Origin: CALIBK01 sp037444165 | Lineage (GTDB): Bacteria; Desulfobacterota; BSN033; UBA1163 | Direction: 5' to 3' | NCBI GenBank assembly: GCA_037444165.1 | Contig: JBBIMX010000005.1 | Location: 1-64,000, forward strand | DNA length: 64,000 nucleotides | Shown: positions 1 to 8,893 of the stretch, one piece after another | How the letters are laid out: every line of letters starts with the position of its first letter | How positions within the stretch are numbered: position 1 is the first letter of the stretch | Notes under the pieces: model-generated | What the model saw: only the letters and a program-made list of their open reading frames with translations | Databases searched by the model: none | Told to the model about the DNA's origin: nothing | Position numbers and translations under genes: made by a program

Positions 1-1
1 G

Positions 2-733
2 GAGATCTCTGAGGTTCGCCGGGCTATGGAAGCGATTGGATTGAAAGATGCCATGGTCCATAACTTTGGAGAGGAGAATGAGTTTCTCATTCGACTGGAA
101 AAGAGTTCTCTGGATCTGGAAGAGATGTCTAAAATGATCCAATCTTCTCTTCAGGAACGATTCAAAGAGAAAGCCTTGGAGATTCGCAGGGTCGAGGTCG
201 TAGGCCCAAAAGTCGGAAAGGATCTAAAACGGAAAGCCCTTTGGGCGATCGGGCTTTCTTTTTTAGCCATGTTAGTCTATGTGGCCTGGAGATTTAAACA
301 GATCTCCTATGGGCTTGGAGGAATTGTGGCCCTCATTCATGATATCGTTGTGACCTTTGGAGCCATTTCGGTTGCCCGTCTGGAGTTTTCCCTCTCCTTG
401 ATGGCCGTCATCCTGACGATCATCGGATTTTCCATCAATGATACGATTGTCATTTTTGATCGGGTACGGGAGAACATTAAGAAGATGAGAAAGGACTCAC
501 TCGAGAATATTTTTAATACGAGTATTAATGAGACCCTTGGCCGAACGATTCTGACTTCCGGGACGGTCATGATGGTCGTCATCATTCTCTTTTTCTTCGG
601 AGGACCTGTGATCCATGATTTTGCCTTTACCCTGATGATTGGATTGATTTCAGGAACTTACTCCACCATTTATGTGGCAAGTCCGGTCGTCCTTTTTTGG
701 AATCGCCTTGCCGGTAAGAAAAGAAAGGGCTGA
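2..733 (+). CDS. secF: Protein-export membrane protein SecF (5' partial)
   Basis: SecF, together with SecD and YajC, is the proton-motive-force-driven accessory complex of the SecYEG translocase in the inner membrane. The reading frame is open from base 2, so the start lies upstream; 243 codons remain. The visible part begins in the periplasmic P4-like domain and continues through the last transmembrane segments. The family signature is clear around residues 130-160 of the fragment: a glycine-rich helix containing GFSINDTIVIFDRVREN, then NTSINETLGRT. An RND-type membrane core with a short basic C-terminus follows. secD presumably lies just upstream. The gap to rplM is 101 bp and holds a promoter, so secF is probably the last gene of its operon. 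Identification is firm; only the N-terminus is missing. Confidence 0.95.
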   Translation, partial: EISEVRRAMEAIGLKDAMVHNFGEENEFLIRLEKSSLDLEEMSKMIQSSLQERFKEKALEIRRVEVVGPKVGKDLKRKALWAIGLSFLAMLVYVAWRFKQISYGLGGIVALIHDIVVTFGAISVARLEFSLSLMAVILTIIGFSINDTIVIFDRVRENIKKMRKDSLENIFNTSINETLGRTILTSGTVMMVVIILFFFGGPVIHDFAFTLMIGLISGTYSTIYVASPVVLFWNRLAGKKRKG

Positions 734-748
734 AAGGTAGAAACAAAC

Positions 749-776
749 CTATTCCCGACTCGGAGTGAAGGATTAG
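749..776 (+). repeat. Partial copy of dispersed repeat (right flank only)
   Basis: This stretch between secF and rplM (tattcccgac...gtgaaggatta) closely matches the flank next to the inverted-end core of the repeat copy at 46295-46351, read on the minus strand. The 57-bp core itself is absent here. It is probably a degenerate remnant, or the sharing could be chance in a short sequence. Confidence 0.4.
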
Positions 777-795
777 GGAAAAGTAGAAGCTTTTC

Positions 796-824
796 TTGAC
801 ATCAACGGAATCAATATATTAATA
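796..824 (+). promoter_or_regulatory. Sigma-70-type promoter of rplM-rpsI
   Basis: A perfect -35 TTGACA at 796-801 is followed after 17 bp by TTAATA at 819-824 (or TAATAA after 18 bp). Transcription would start near 831-834, immediately before the ATG at 835, giving an almost leaderless message. No Shine-Dalgarno sequence lies in front of that ATG. Confidence 0.7.
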
Positions 825-834
825 AAATAAAATA

Positions 835-1263
835 ATGAAGACGTATCAAGCAAAAAAAGAGGAAATAGAGCGGAAGTGGTATCTGATAGACGCCGAGGGG
901 AAGGTCTTGGGCCGGCTGGCAACAGAGGTGGCCAAGATTCTCAGGGGAAAGAAAAAGCCTGTTTTTACCCCTCATGTGGATACGGGGGATTTTGTTGTGG
1001 TGGTCAATGCAGAAAAAGTCTCCTTAACGGGAGACAAGAAAAAGAACAAGAAGTATTATCATTATACAGGATACCCAGGAGGGATTCGGGAGATTACGGC
1101 TGAGAAGCTTTTGGCTAAAAAACCAACCGAGCTGATTTTGAGGGCGGTCAAAGGGATGCTTCCAAAGAATAGCCTCGGAAGAAAAATGCTTCGTAAACTG
1201 AAGGTTTATGCTGGGCCCACACATCCCCATGAGGCTCAGAATCCAATACCGATCCAAATTTAG
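835..1263 (+). CDS. rplM: 50S ribosomal protein L13
   Basis: L13 is an early-assembly protein of the large ribosomal subunit that binds 23S rRNA. The 142-residue product has the normal family length. It carries the family's typical opening (WYLIDAEGKVLGRLATEVAKIL) and the central HYTGYPGG motif near residues 76-83, followed by the GMLPKNSLGR region. It is followed after 14 bp by rpsI, the standard L13-S9 operon. The ATG at 835 matches the usual N-terminus, but the 15 bases before it are A/T only (aataaaataaaat) with no Shine-Dalgarno. Together with the promoter position this suggests leaderless translation. Confidence 0.98.
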   Translation: MKTYQAKKEEIERKWYLIDAEGKVLGRLATEVAKILRGKKKPVFTPHVDTGDFVVVVNAEKVSLTGDKKKNKKYYHYTGYPGGIREITAEKLLAKKPTELILRAVKGMLPKNSLGRKMLRKLKVYAGPTHPHEAQNPIPIQI

Positions 1264-1277
1264 AGGAGAAAGAGAAG

Positions 1278-1667
1278 GTGCCAGAGACGTTTTACGCGAC
1301 CGGGAAGAGAAAGACTGCTGTGGCTAGGGTATGGCTTGAGCCTGGAGAGGGAAGGTTTGTGATCAATGAAAAGGCCCTGCAGGAATATTTTGGAAGAGAG
1401 ACCTCCCAACTGATTCCCCTTCAACCTTTTGAGCTCACCGGATTGAAGAATCAGTTTGATGTAAAAGCCAACATTAGTGGTGGAGGGGTTTCCAGTCAGG
1501 CTGAAGCCCTCCGACACGGGATCTCAAGAGCCCTCCTTCAATATAATCCTGACTTAAAGGATGTTCTAAAAAAGGCTGGTTTTTTGACCAGGGACTCGAG
1601 AGTGAAGGAACGAAAGAAGTATGGAAGGCGGGGAGCCCGTAGGAGACCCCAATACTCTAAACGATAA
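1278..1667 (+). CDS. rpsI: 30S ribosomal protein S9
   Basis: S9 is a small-subunit protein whose extended C-terminal tail contacts P-site tRNA. The 129-residue product starts at GTG 1278 behind a purine-rich GAGGAGAAAG site. It shows the family start (FYATGKRKTAVARVWL), the central GGGVSSQAEALRHGISRAL motif and the lysine/arginine-rich end KKYGRRGARRRPQYSKR, where the terminal KR is the conserved tail that reaches the decoding centre. It is the second gene of the rplM operon, and a strong intrinsic terminator follows it. Confidence 0.98.
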   Translation: MPETFYATGKRKTAVARVWLEPGEGRFVINEKALQEYFGRETSQLIPLQPFELTGLKNQFDVKANISGGGVSSQAEALRHGISRALLQYNPDLKDVLKKAGFLTRDSRVKERKKYGRRGARRRPQYSKR

Positions 1668-1702
1668 ATCTTCACACCCCTGGCAGATAGGCCATCAGGG
1701 AG

Positions 1703-1734
1703 GGAGGTCGCTGAAAGACCTCCTTTTTTATTTT
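1703..1734 (+). terminator. Rho-independent terminator after rpsI
   Basis: A perfect 7-bp GC-rich stem (GGAGGTC 1703-1709 with GACCTCC 1717-1723, 7-base loop) runs directly into a T-rich tract (ttttttatttt). It ends the L13-S9 transcript before argC. Confidence 0.88.
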
Positions 1735-1745
1735 CGAGGAGAGAG

Positions 1746-2786
1746 ATGAAAACAAAGGTAGCGATCATTGGGGCAACCGGCTATACGGGCGTAGAACTTC
1801 TTCGACTTCTGCTGGCTCATCCAGAAGTCCAGATTACGGCTTTGACTTCACAAAAATATATAGGCCTTCCCATCGAAGAGGTCTTCCCTTCTTTGAAGGG
1901 TCGTCTCTCCTTGTTCTGTGAAGAATTGAATGTAGAACGAATCTCCCAAAAGGCAGATGTCATTTTTACGGCGCTTCCTCATAAGAGAGCGATGGAGGTT
2001 GTCCCTCTCTTTTATGAACAGGGAAAAAGAATCGTCGATCTCAGCGCTGATTTTAGATTCCGAAAGGCAGGGATTTATGAACAGTGGTATCAAAAGCATC
2101 AGGCCCCAGAGCTACTTTCTATTTCCGTTTATGGACTCCCGGAGCTTCATCGAGAAGAGATTCGAAAGGCAACGATCGTGGGTAACCCCGGGTGCTATCC
2201 GACGGGGGCTTTGATAGGACTCATTCCGTTAGTGAAACAGGAGCTCATCTCATTGGATGGAATTGTGGTGGACTCCAAGTCAGGAGTCAGCGGCGCAGGC
2301 CGTGATGTGGTTCTGGAATCCCTTTTCTGTGAAGTCAACGAGGCAGTGAAGGCCTACAAAATCTTTTCCCATCGACATACCCCTGAGATCGAACAGGAAC
2401 TGAGCCAAATGGCTCAACGGGAAGTGAAGGTGACCTTCGTTCCCCACCTCATTCCAATGGATCGAGGAATTTTGACCACCCTTTATGTCCATTTGAAGAA
2501 AAGGATGAATTCCCGTGATCTTCTAAACCTTTTTGAGGAATATTATCGGAAGGAGCCTTTTGTCCGGGTCTATCCAGAAGGAAGACTTCCTAATACGAAG
2601 GATGTGAGAGGGTCAAATTTTTGCGATGTGGGCATCGTGGTCAGTGAAACGGATGAAAGGGTGGTCATTGTCACGGCCATTGACAATTTGGTCAAAGGGG
2701 CCTCTGGAGAGGCGATTCAAAATATGAACCTGATGGTAGGGTATCCTGAAACCATGGGGCTTGATGGGATTCCCCTTACCCCATAA
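1746..2786 (+). CDS. argC: N-acetyl-gamma-glutamyl-phosphate reductase
   Basis: ArgC carries out the NADPH-dependent reduction of N-acetylglutamyl phosphate to the semialdehyde, the third step of arginine/ornithine synthesis in the cytoplasm. The 346-residue product has the usual length. An N-terminal Rossmann motif (GATGYTGVELLRLL, residues 9-22) is followed by the catalytic cysteine Cys150 in GNPGCYPTG and by the active-site histidine region SHRHTPEIEQEL near residue 215. The C-terminal VKGASGEAIQNMN signature is intact. The ATG at 1746 follows a GAGGAGAG ribosome-binding site 2-9 bases upstream. No other arginine gene is nearby. It is common in related genomes for argC to follow rplM-rpsI. 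Confidence 0.97.
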   Translation: MKTKVAIIGATGYTGVELLRLLLAHPEVQITALTSQKYIGLPIEEVFPSLKGRLSLFCEELNVERISQKADVIFTALPHKRAMEVVPLFYEQGKRIVDLSADFRFRKAGIYEQWYQKHQAPELLSISVYGLPELHREEIRKATIVGNPGCYPTGALIGLIPLVKQELISLDGIVVDSKSGVSGAGRDVVLESLFCEVNEAVKAYKIFSHRHTPEIEQELSQMAQREVKVTFVPHLIPMDRGILTTLYVHLKKRMNSRDLLNLFEEYYRKEPFVRVYPEGRLPNTKDVRGSNFCDVGIVVSETDERVVIVTAIDNLVKGASGEAIQNMNLMVGYPETMGLDGIPLTP

Positions 2787-2827
2787 GAGAGGAAAGAGAG
2801 AGACGGAGGATCCAGAGGATAGGCAGG

Positions 2828-3502
2828 ATGAGAAGGTTTGTTTTCTCTTTCATTTTATTTCAATTTTTATCCATCCTATTTCTTCCATGTGCGAAAGGAG
2901 TGGAAAAGATAGAGATCTTCTTTGAGGGAAAATTGAATCCGGAGGGTGTCCCTGAGGGCTGGACCCTGAAAGAGAAGACAGGAGAGGCTGAATTCAAGAT
3001 TCTGAATGAAAACAACGAGACGATCGCCTATTTTGTAAGCCGCTCAGCCTCCTTTTCCTTAGAGAAACCCCTGCAGATTGATCCCAGAAGATATCCTTAT
3101 CTTTCATGGAGGTGGAAGGTATTAAGACTGCCTGCAGGAGGGGATTCGAGGCTAAAGGGGAAGAATGATCAGGCCGCCCAGCTGCTGATCGCCTTCGAGG
3201 GTCGAAAGATTATCAGTTATATCTGGGATACAATGGCTCCTGTCGGTTCGATCTCGGATGAATCAATCGGATGGCCTATCCATTTAAAAATAAAAACCAT
3301 CACTGTAAAATCAGGGGCTCAAGATCTTGGTAAATGGATTTCCTTAACCAGAAATCTCGTTGAGGATTATAAAAATCTATTTCAGGAAGAACCCGCCTTG
3401 CTCAAAGGGATAAGAGTCCAGATCAACTCCCAGAATACCCGAACGATAGCTGAAGCTTTTTTCGGGAAGATCCTGCTTCTCTCTTCTCTCCCGACTCACT
3501 GA
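2828..3502 (+). CDS. DUF3047 family exported protein
   Basis: The function of this family is unknown. The 224-residue product begins with a signal peptide (basic MRR, hydrophobic residues about 4-18, possible cleavage after CAKG). It then matches the DUF3047 pattern: a beta-rich domain with PYLSWRWKV near residue 93, a conserved ND pair (GKNDQAAQLLIAF) near residue 115, and YIWDTMAPVGS near residue 138. These proteins are expected in the periplasm and may bind ligand in a galactose-binding-like fold, which is an inference from the fold rather than from known activity. It starts 41 bp after argC and is probably co-transcribed with it. A separate promoter for mutS follows. Confidence 0.75.
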   Translation: MRRFVFSFILFQFLSILFLPCAKGVEKIEIFFEGKLNPEGVPEGWTLKEKTGEAEFKILNENNETIAYFVSRSASFSLEKPLQIDPRRYPYLSWRWKVLRLPAGGDSRLKGKNDQAAQLLIAFEGRKIISYIWDTMAPVGSISDESIGWPIHLKIKTITVKSGAQDLGKWISLTRNLVEDYKNLFQEEPALLKGIRVQINSQNTRTIAEAFFGKILLLSSLPTH

Positions 3503-3531
3503 CCTTATCGTCTCCACCTTCTTCTTTCCAT

Positions 3532-3560
3532 TTTACAACTCCAAAAGATTTTGTTAGATT
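3532..3560 (+). promoter_or_regulatory. Probable promoter of the mutS-pcm-tsaD operon
   Basis: TTTACA at 3532-3537, a 17-bp spacer and TAGATT at 3555-3560 resemble a sigma-70 promoter. It lies 35 bp before the mutS ATG in the only sizeable gap upstream of that operon. Confidence 0.5.
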
Positions 3561-3594
3561 AATAAAAAATCTTCACCCAGCGAGCGAAAGAAGG

Positions 3595-6195
3595 ATGAAA
3601 CCTCTCACCCCGATGATCAAACAGTATCTTCAGATCAAAAGTCAACACCCTGATGCCATCCTTTTTTTCCGAATGGGTGATTTTTATGAGATGTTCTTCG
3701 AAGATGCCGAGATCGCCTCAAAAGAGCTTGAGATTACCCTCACCTCCAGAGATAAAGGGGAGAAGAACCAGGTTCCCCTCTGTGGGGTTCCCTATTTTAC
3801 AGCAGAGACCTATATCTCCAAACTCTTGCAGAAAGGGTATAAGGTGGCTCTCTGTGAACAGGTCGAAGATCCCAAGTTGGCAAAAGGGATTGTCAAAAGA
3901 GAAGTGATAAGAGTCTTTACCCCAGGGTTGACCACCGATGCCCTCCATCTTGGATCTGGAGAGAATAACTATTTGATGGGATTCTGTGCCGAAGGGGAGA
4001 TCTTTGGATTGGCTTTTCTGGATATTTCTACCGGTGAGATGAAGGCCACCCAGATCTCGGGAGTGGATCCTTTTCTGAATGAGGCCCTTCGGAACGAACC
4101 CAAAGAGATTCTTTGCGAAAAACGTTTTCAACAGCACCCCTGTTTTGAGAAGTTCAAAAAGAGTTTTGAAGATCACCTCATCACGTTTGTAGATGAGGAG
4201 CCTCAAGAATTCTCCCAAAGGCTCCAGACGATAAAGAATCTTTCCCATCCCGAGGGAGTTCCTCTGGCTCTTCTTGCCTCGGAGATGGTTCTTAATTATG
4301 CCGAAAAGAATCAGAAGCGATCCCTTTCAGAGCTCTCGCCCATCCACTTTTATCAAATCCAAGACTTCATGATTATTGATGAGACTACCAAAAGGAATCT
4401 GGAGTTGAGCCAATCTCTCTTTGATCAGGGGAAGAAGGGTTCCCTTCTATGGGTTTTGGATGAGACGATGACAGCGATGGGAAGCAGAAGATTGAAGCAG
4501 TGGCTCCATTACCCTTTGATGGACATTGCGGAAATCGAACGTCGTCAGGAAGCCATCTCCGAGCTTAAAGAAAAGAAGATAGAGAGAAAAAGGATTCGAG
4601 AGTCTTTAGGGAAGATCCAGGACATTGAGCGTTTAACCTCTCGTGCCTTTTTGGGTCATGCCAATCCCAGGGATCTGGTGGGACTGAAGCATTCCCTTCG
4701 ACCTTTACCTCATCTGAAATCCCTTCTCCAATCCTTCTCATCCCCTCTTCTTGTTCAGTTGACTTCTGAGATCGAGGAATTCGACGATCTTTTTGGACTC
4801 CTTGAGGCCGCCATTGAAGAGAATCCTCCGATCGCCTTAAAAGAGGGAGGGATCATTAAACCGGGATATCATCCAGAGTTAGATGAATTAAGGGAGATAG
4901 GAAGAGAAGGGAAGAGATGGATTCTTGAGCTCGAAGCAGAGGAGAGGAAGAAGACCGGAATCTCTTCTCTGAAGATTCGCCACAATCAGGTCTTTGGTTA
5001 TTATATCGAAGTGACCAAAAGCAACCTTCATCTGGTCCCCGAGCATTATGTCCGAAAACAGACCCTGGTTCATGCAGAACGATTCATTACGCCTGAGCTA
5101 AAGGAATTTGAGACCCGAGTATTAGGGGCCCAGGAAGCCATCTGTCAATTAGAATATCGGCTCTTCGAAGCAATTCGCCAGAAGGTCGCCGAGGCTACGG
5201 GGAGACTTCGAAAAACCTCCTCTGCCCTTTCCATTCTTGATGTATTAGCCTCATTGGCCGAGGTGGCCGATCGATACCAGTATGTAAGACCAAAGGTCGA
5301 TGAGGGAGACGAGATCGTCATTCGGGATGGAAGGCATCCTATCGTAGAAAGGATGAATCTTTCGGAACGATTTGTTCCTAATGATACGTTGCTCAATACT
5401 CGGGACCACCAGCTCATCATTCTCACAGGTCCGAATATGGCGGGGAAATCGACCTATCTCAGACAGGTAGCCCTCATCGTTCTGATGGCCCAGATGGGAA
5501 GTTTTGTTCCAGCCAGAGAGGCCCGGATAGGAAGGGTGGATCGAATTTTTACACGGGTTGGAGCCTTAGATCACATCATGAGGGGACAGAGTACCTTTAT
5601 GGTAGAGATGATGGAGACCGCTCGGATTTTAAATCAAGCGACCTCCCAGAGCCTGGTGATTTTGGATGAGATCGGAAGGGGTACAAGCACCTTTGATGGA
5701 TTGGGGATTGCCTGGGCTGTGGCCGAATACCTCCATGATCATCCACTGCTTCATCCCAGGACTCTTTTTGCGACTCACTACCACGAGTTGACCGAATTGG
5801 CTCTGACCAAAGAAGGGGTAAAGAATTATAATGTGGCAGTAAGGGAATGGAAGGGAGAGATTATCTTTCTTCGAAAAATCATTGAGGGTGGAACAAACCG
5901 GAGCTACGGAATTCAAGTGGCAAGATTGGCGGGTCTTCCTGAGAAGGTCATCGAGCGAGCGAAAGAGGTTCTCTCAAACTTAGAAAAAGGAGAGCTCGAC
6001 TCGAGTGGGATGCCCAAAATTGCAAAGACCAAAGGGGAGAAAAGGACAAACAGATCCTCTCCTCAGCTTTTTCTTTTCACGCCCCATGATCCCATCCGAT
6101 GGGAGATCCAGAGGATTGATCTGAATCAAATGACACCCATCGAGGCACTCAATTTTTTGAATACTTTGAAGAAAAAGATCGAGCAAGAGGAATGA
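3595..6195 (+). CDS. mutS: DNA mismatch repair protein MutS
   Basis: MutS recognises mispaired and unpaired bases and recruits MutL. The 866-residue product is full length. The N-terminal mismatch-binding domain holds the Phe-X-Glu wedge in MGDFYEMFF near residues 28-36. The core, lever and clamp domains follow. The ABC-type ATPase then shows Walker A GPNMAGKST at residues 612-620, Walker B with signature LDEIGRGTSTFDG near residue 690, and the ATHYHEL switch near residue 730. The C-terminal tail (MTPIEALNFLNTLKK) is the dimer/tetramer region. The stop overlaps the start of pcm by 4 bp (ATGA), indicating translational coupling. No mutL lies in the window. Confidence 0.98.
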   Translation: MKPLTPMIKQYLQIKSQHPDAILFFRMGDFYEMFFEDAEIASKELEITLTSRDKGEKNQVPLCGVPYFTAETYISKLLQKGYKVALCEQVEDPKLAKGIVKREVIRVFTPGLTTDALHLGSGENNYLMGFCAEGEIFGLAFLDISTGEMKATQISGVDPFLNEALRNEPKEILCEKRFQQHPCFEKFKKSFEDHLITFVDEEPQEFSQRLQTIKNLSHPEGVPLALLASEMVLNYAEKNQKRSLSELSPIHFYQIQDFMIIDETTKRNLELSQSLFDQGKKGSLLWVLDETMTAMGSRRLKQWLHYPLMDIAEIERRQEAISELKEKKIERKRIRESLGKIQDIERLTSRAFLGHANPRDLVGLKHSLRPLPHLKSLLQSFSSPLLVQLTSEIEEFDDLFGLLEAAIEENPPIALKEGGIIKPGYHPELDELREIGREGKRWILELEAEERKKTGISSLKIRHNQVFGYYIEVTKSNLHLVPEHYVRKQTLVHAERFITPELKEFETRVLGAQEAICQLEYRLFEAIRQKVAEATGRLRKTSSALSILDVLASLAEVADRYQYVRPKVDEGDEIVIRDGRHPIVERMNLSERFVPNDTLLNTRDHQLIILTGPNMAGKSTYLRQVALIVLMAQMGSFVPAREARIGRVDRIFTRVGALDHIMRGQSTFMVEMMETARILNQATSQSLVILDEIGRGTSTFDGLGIAWAVAEYLHDHPLLHPRTLFATHYHELTELALTKEGVKNYNVAVREWKGEIIFLRKIIEGGTNRSYGIQVARLAGLPEKVIERAKEVLSNLEKGELDSSGMPKIAKTKGEKRTNRSSPQLFLFTPHDPIRWEIQRIDLNQMTPIEALNFLNTLKKKIEQEE

Positions 6196-6884
6196 TCGAT
6201 TTCCCAAAGGCAAGGGAAAAGATGGTCGAAGAACAGATCATTGCCAGAGGGATTAAGGACCCTCGAGTGATTGCGGCGATGAGAAAAGTTCCGCGTCATC
6301 TCTTTGTTGAAGAGGCCCTCCAGGAGCAAGCCTATAGTGATCATCCCCTGCCGATCGGGGAGAAACAGACGATCTCCCAGCCCTATATGGTTGCTCTTAT
6401 GACCGAAGCCCTCCAATTGACAGGGAAGGAAAGGGTCTTAGAGATAGGAACAGGTTCCGGTTATCAGACGGCTATTCTGGCTGAGATAGCCTTGGAGGTG
6501 TATTCTATCGAACGGATTCGTTCCCTTGCCCTGAAAGCCAGGAAATTACTGTATGAGCTGGGATATTACCACGTGGAGATCAAGATTTTTGACGGAACGG
6601 TGGGATGGCCAGAGAAGGGCCCTTTTGATGCCATCCTTGTGACCGCCGGAGCCCCTGAGATTCCTCCACCTCTTTATGACCAATTAGCTCTGGGAGGAAG
6701 GTTGGTCATTCCTGTAGGAGATGCCTATTCTCAAGACCTCATCCGGGTGACAAAGACCAAAGGAGGACAAAAAAAAGAAGATTTGGGAGGATGTCGGTTT
6801 GTGAAGTTGATTGGAAAATACGGGTGGGAGGATGAAGAGTTTAACCAAACTGATGAGAGACGGGGGATGAGAGACGATGGATGA
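6192..6884 (+). CDS. pcm: Protein-L-isoaspartate O-methyltransferase
   Basis: Pcm transfers a methyl group from S-adenosylmethionine to isoaspartyl residues in damaged proteins, starting their repair. The 230-residue product contains the N-terminal family segment (MRKVPRHLFVEEALQEQAYSD), the SAM-binding motif LEIGTGSGYQTAIL near residues 83-96, and the post-motif DAILVTAGAPEIPPPLYDQL with GGRLVIPVG. The last 15-20 residues (DERRGMRDDG) are a low-complexity extension reading into the start of tsaD and are not typical of the family. It overlaps mutS by 4 bp and is probably translated by coupling behind AGAGGA. Confidence 0.96.
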   Translation: MIDFPKAREKMVEEQIIARGIKDPRVIAAMRKVPRHLFVEEALQEQAYSDHPLPIGEKQTISQPYMVALMTEALQLTGKERVLEIGTGSGYQTAILAEIALEVYSIERIRSLALKARKLLYELGYYHVEIKIFDGTVGWPEKGPFDAILVTAGAPEIPPPLYDQLALGGRLVIPVGDAYSQDLIRVTKTKGGQKKEDLGGCRFVKLIGKYGWEDEEFNQTDERRGMRDDG

Positions 6885-6909
6885 GGGAGAAGGGAGGAGA
6901 GGTAAAAAG

Positions 6910-7920
6910 ATGATCGTTCTGGCGATCGAGACCTCCTGTGATGATACAGGAGGAGCGGTTCTTCTCAACGGGCGAAAGATCCTTTCCAATGTGGTCTCCT
7001 CCCAGGTCTTGGTTCATCAGAAATATGGAGGGGTTGTCCCTGAACTGGCCTCAAGAAAGCATATCGAGGCCATTGTTCCCATAGTCGAGGAAGCCTTGAG
7101 CAGGGCGGGAGTGACAATGAGAGAAGTCGATGGGATAGCCGTGACTCAGGGGCCTGGATTGGTGGGGTCTCTCCTGGTTGGCCTTTCTTTTGCGAAGTCG
7201 ATCGCCTTTGCAAAAGGAATTCCCTTTGTGGGAGTCAATCACGTAGAGGCTCACCTCTCTGCCATTTTTCTGGAAGAAGAGACTCCAAGGTTTCCGTTTA
7301 TCGGGTTGGTCGTTTCAGGGGGCCACACCTCTCTGTTTCGAGTGGATGGATTCGGGAAAATTATTCGATTGGGTCAGACGAGAGACGATGCTGCAGGAGA
7401 GGCCTTTGACAAAGTAGCCAAATTTTTAGGATTAGGTTATCCGGGTGGGCCCATTATCGATGAACTTTCAAAAAAGGGAAATCCTAAGACCATTCGATTT
7501 CCCAGGCCCTTTCTCGGAAAAGCCTCCCTCGATTTTAGCTTCAGCGGACTCAAGACAGCAGTCGTCCATTTGGTGAAGACCTATCAGGATCCTCCTGAGA
7601 GGCTTCCGGAAGCTCTTCTCTGTGACATTGCTTCCAGTTTTCAGGAAGCGGTCGTCGATGTCCTTGTTCAAAAAACCCTCTTGGCCTCCAAGCAAGAAGG
7701 GGTGAGAAGAATCGTGATTTCCGGAGGGGTCGCTGCCAATCGACTCCTACGGGAAAGAATGAAACAAGAGGCCTTGGATCAAAAATTAAAACTCTATATC
7801 CCTTCCCCCGAGCTTTGCACGGACAATGCAGCGATGGTGGGAGTGGTAGGCTACGAATATTTAAGGCAAGGCCTTCGATCGGACTATTCACTGAATGCCT
7901 ACTCGAGTCTCCCTCTTTAA
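6910..7920 (+). CDS. tsaD: tRNA N6-adenosine threonylcarbamoyltransferase TsaD
   Basis: TsaD, with TsaB and TsaE, transfers the threonylcarbamoyl group to A37 of ANN-decoding tRNAs. The ATG at 6910 is preferred over the in-frame ATG at 6877. It follows a GGGAGGAGAGG site, gives the usual N-terminus MIVLAIETSCDDTGG, and puts the metal-binding histidines of HVEAH at residues 111 and 115, the canonical numbering. The product is 336 residues, the family norm. Other ASKHA-fold signatures seen are GPGLVGSLLVG, VSGGHTSLF, DDAAGEAFDKVAKFLGLGYPGGP, and the C-terminal CTDNAAMVG. It is the third gene of the mutS operon. Confidence 0.97.
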   Translation: MIVLAIETSCDDTGGAVLLNGRKILSNVVSSQVLVHQKYGGVVPELASRKHIEAIVPIVEEALSRAGVTMREVDGIAVTQGPGLVGSLLVGLSFAKSIAFAKGIPFVGVNHVEAHLSAIFLEEETPRFPFIGLVVSGGHTSLFRVDGFGKIIRLGQTRDDAAGEAFDKVAKFLGLGYPGGPIIDELSKKGNPKTIRFPRPFLGKASLDFSFSGLKTAVVHLVKTYQDPPERLPEALLCDIASSFQEAVVDVLVQKTLLASKQEGVRRIVISGGVAANRLLRERMKQEALDQKLKLYIPSPELCTDNAAMVGVVGYEYLRQGLRSDYSLNAYSSLPL

Positions 7921-7956
7921 TTCCTCTTTCTTTGAGGAAAAGGGAAACGTTTCTCG

Positions 7957-8787
7957 ATGAGTTCTGTCTTAAAAGAATTGAAAGAGTATGGGTTATTCCC
8001 TAAGAAGAGATTAGGTCAGCATTTTCTTATAGACCGGAATATTCTTAGCAAGATCCTTCGTTTGGCACGGATTGGAAAGGAAGATACCATCCTTGAGATT
8101 GGTCCAGGTCTGGGAGAGATGACCCTGGCTCTCTCTCAGCAGGCCAAAAAGGTGATCGCCATTGAGATCGATTCCCATCTGGTGGTGAGATTAAGGGAGA
8201 GATTTACACACACTCCAAATGTAGAGATCATCGAAGGCGATATCCTTAAGATGAATTTTTCCTCCCTCTTCCATCAGGAGGTTCCGTGTCTCCGGGTTGT
8301 TGCAAACCTACCCTATCAGATCTCCACACCCCTTCTCTTCCGATTGATCGAAGAGAGGAGTCGGTTTCGAGATCTCCATCTCATGATGCAGAAAGAGGTC
8401 GCTGAGCGAATGATCGCTCCTCCGGGGGAAAAGGAGTATGGCCCTTTATCCGTGTTTACACAGATGGTCTCTGTCCCCACCATCCTTTTTTTCGTCAAAC
8501 CCTCTGCTTTTTTCCCGCCTCCAAAGGTCGACTCTGCCTTTGTTCGAATCGAATGGCGAAAGAAGGCACTCCTCGAAATAGAGAAAGAAGATTGGTTTAA
8601 AAAGGTGGTGAAAGGCTGTCTGGGATATCGTCGAAAAACTCTCATCAATGCCCTTAAACACTCGGGTCTTTCCTTTCCTAAAGATCTTGAAAGAAGATTA
8701 AAGGACGCAAAGATCGATCCGGATCGAAGGCCCGATACTCTAACCCCTCAAGAATTTGTTAACTTATCTGAATTATTGAAGAATTAA
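7957..8787 (+). CDS. rsmA: 16S rRNA dimethyladenosine transferase RsmA/KsgA
   Basis: RsmA dimethylates two adjacent adenosines (A1518 and A1519 in E. coli numbering) near the 3' end of 16S rRNA during small-subunit maturation. The 276-residue product shows KKRLGQHFLIDRNIL near residue 17, the SAM motif LEIGPGLGEMTLAL near residue 48, the acidic loop IAIEID, and the catalytic motif NLPYQISTPLL near residue 114, followed by MMQKEVAERM. A short C-terminal helical domain ends with DPDRRPDTLTPQEFVNLSELL. It follows tsaD after 36 bp and is probably the last gene of that transcript. Confidence 0.97.
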   Translation: MSSVLKELKEYGLFPKKRLGQHFLIDRNILSKILRLARIGKEDTILEIGPGLGEMTLALSQQAKKVIAIEIDSHLVVRLRERFTHTPNVEIIEGDILKMNFSSLFHQEVPCLRVVANLPYQISTPLLFRLIEERSRFRDLHLMMQKEVAERMIAPPGEKEYGPLSVFTQMVSVPTILFFVKPSAFFPPPKVDSAFVRIEWRKKALLEIEKEDWFKKVVKGCLGYRRKTLINALKHSGLSFPKDLERRLKDAKIDPDRRPDTLTPQEFVNLSELLKN

Positions 8788-8893
8788 TCTTTGTCCTCAA
8801 ATAAGAATTAATTTGCAAAAATGGCGACGGATGATTATGTTTTCTTCGAAAATAGATGGGTTTAGAACACAAACTGCAAATAGGAGGATTTAG

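Noticed and set aside
8819..8880. Heat-shock promoter or CIRCE element upstream of clpB
   Set aside because: No TTAGCACTC inverted repeat and no matching sigma-32 -35/-10 pair; only a weak housekeeping-type promoter (TTGCAA-17-TATGTT).
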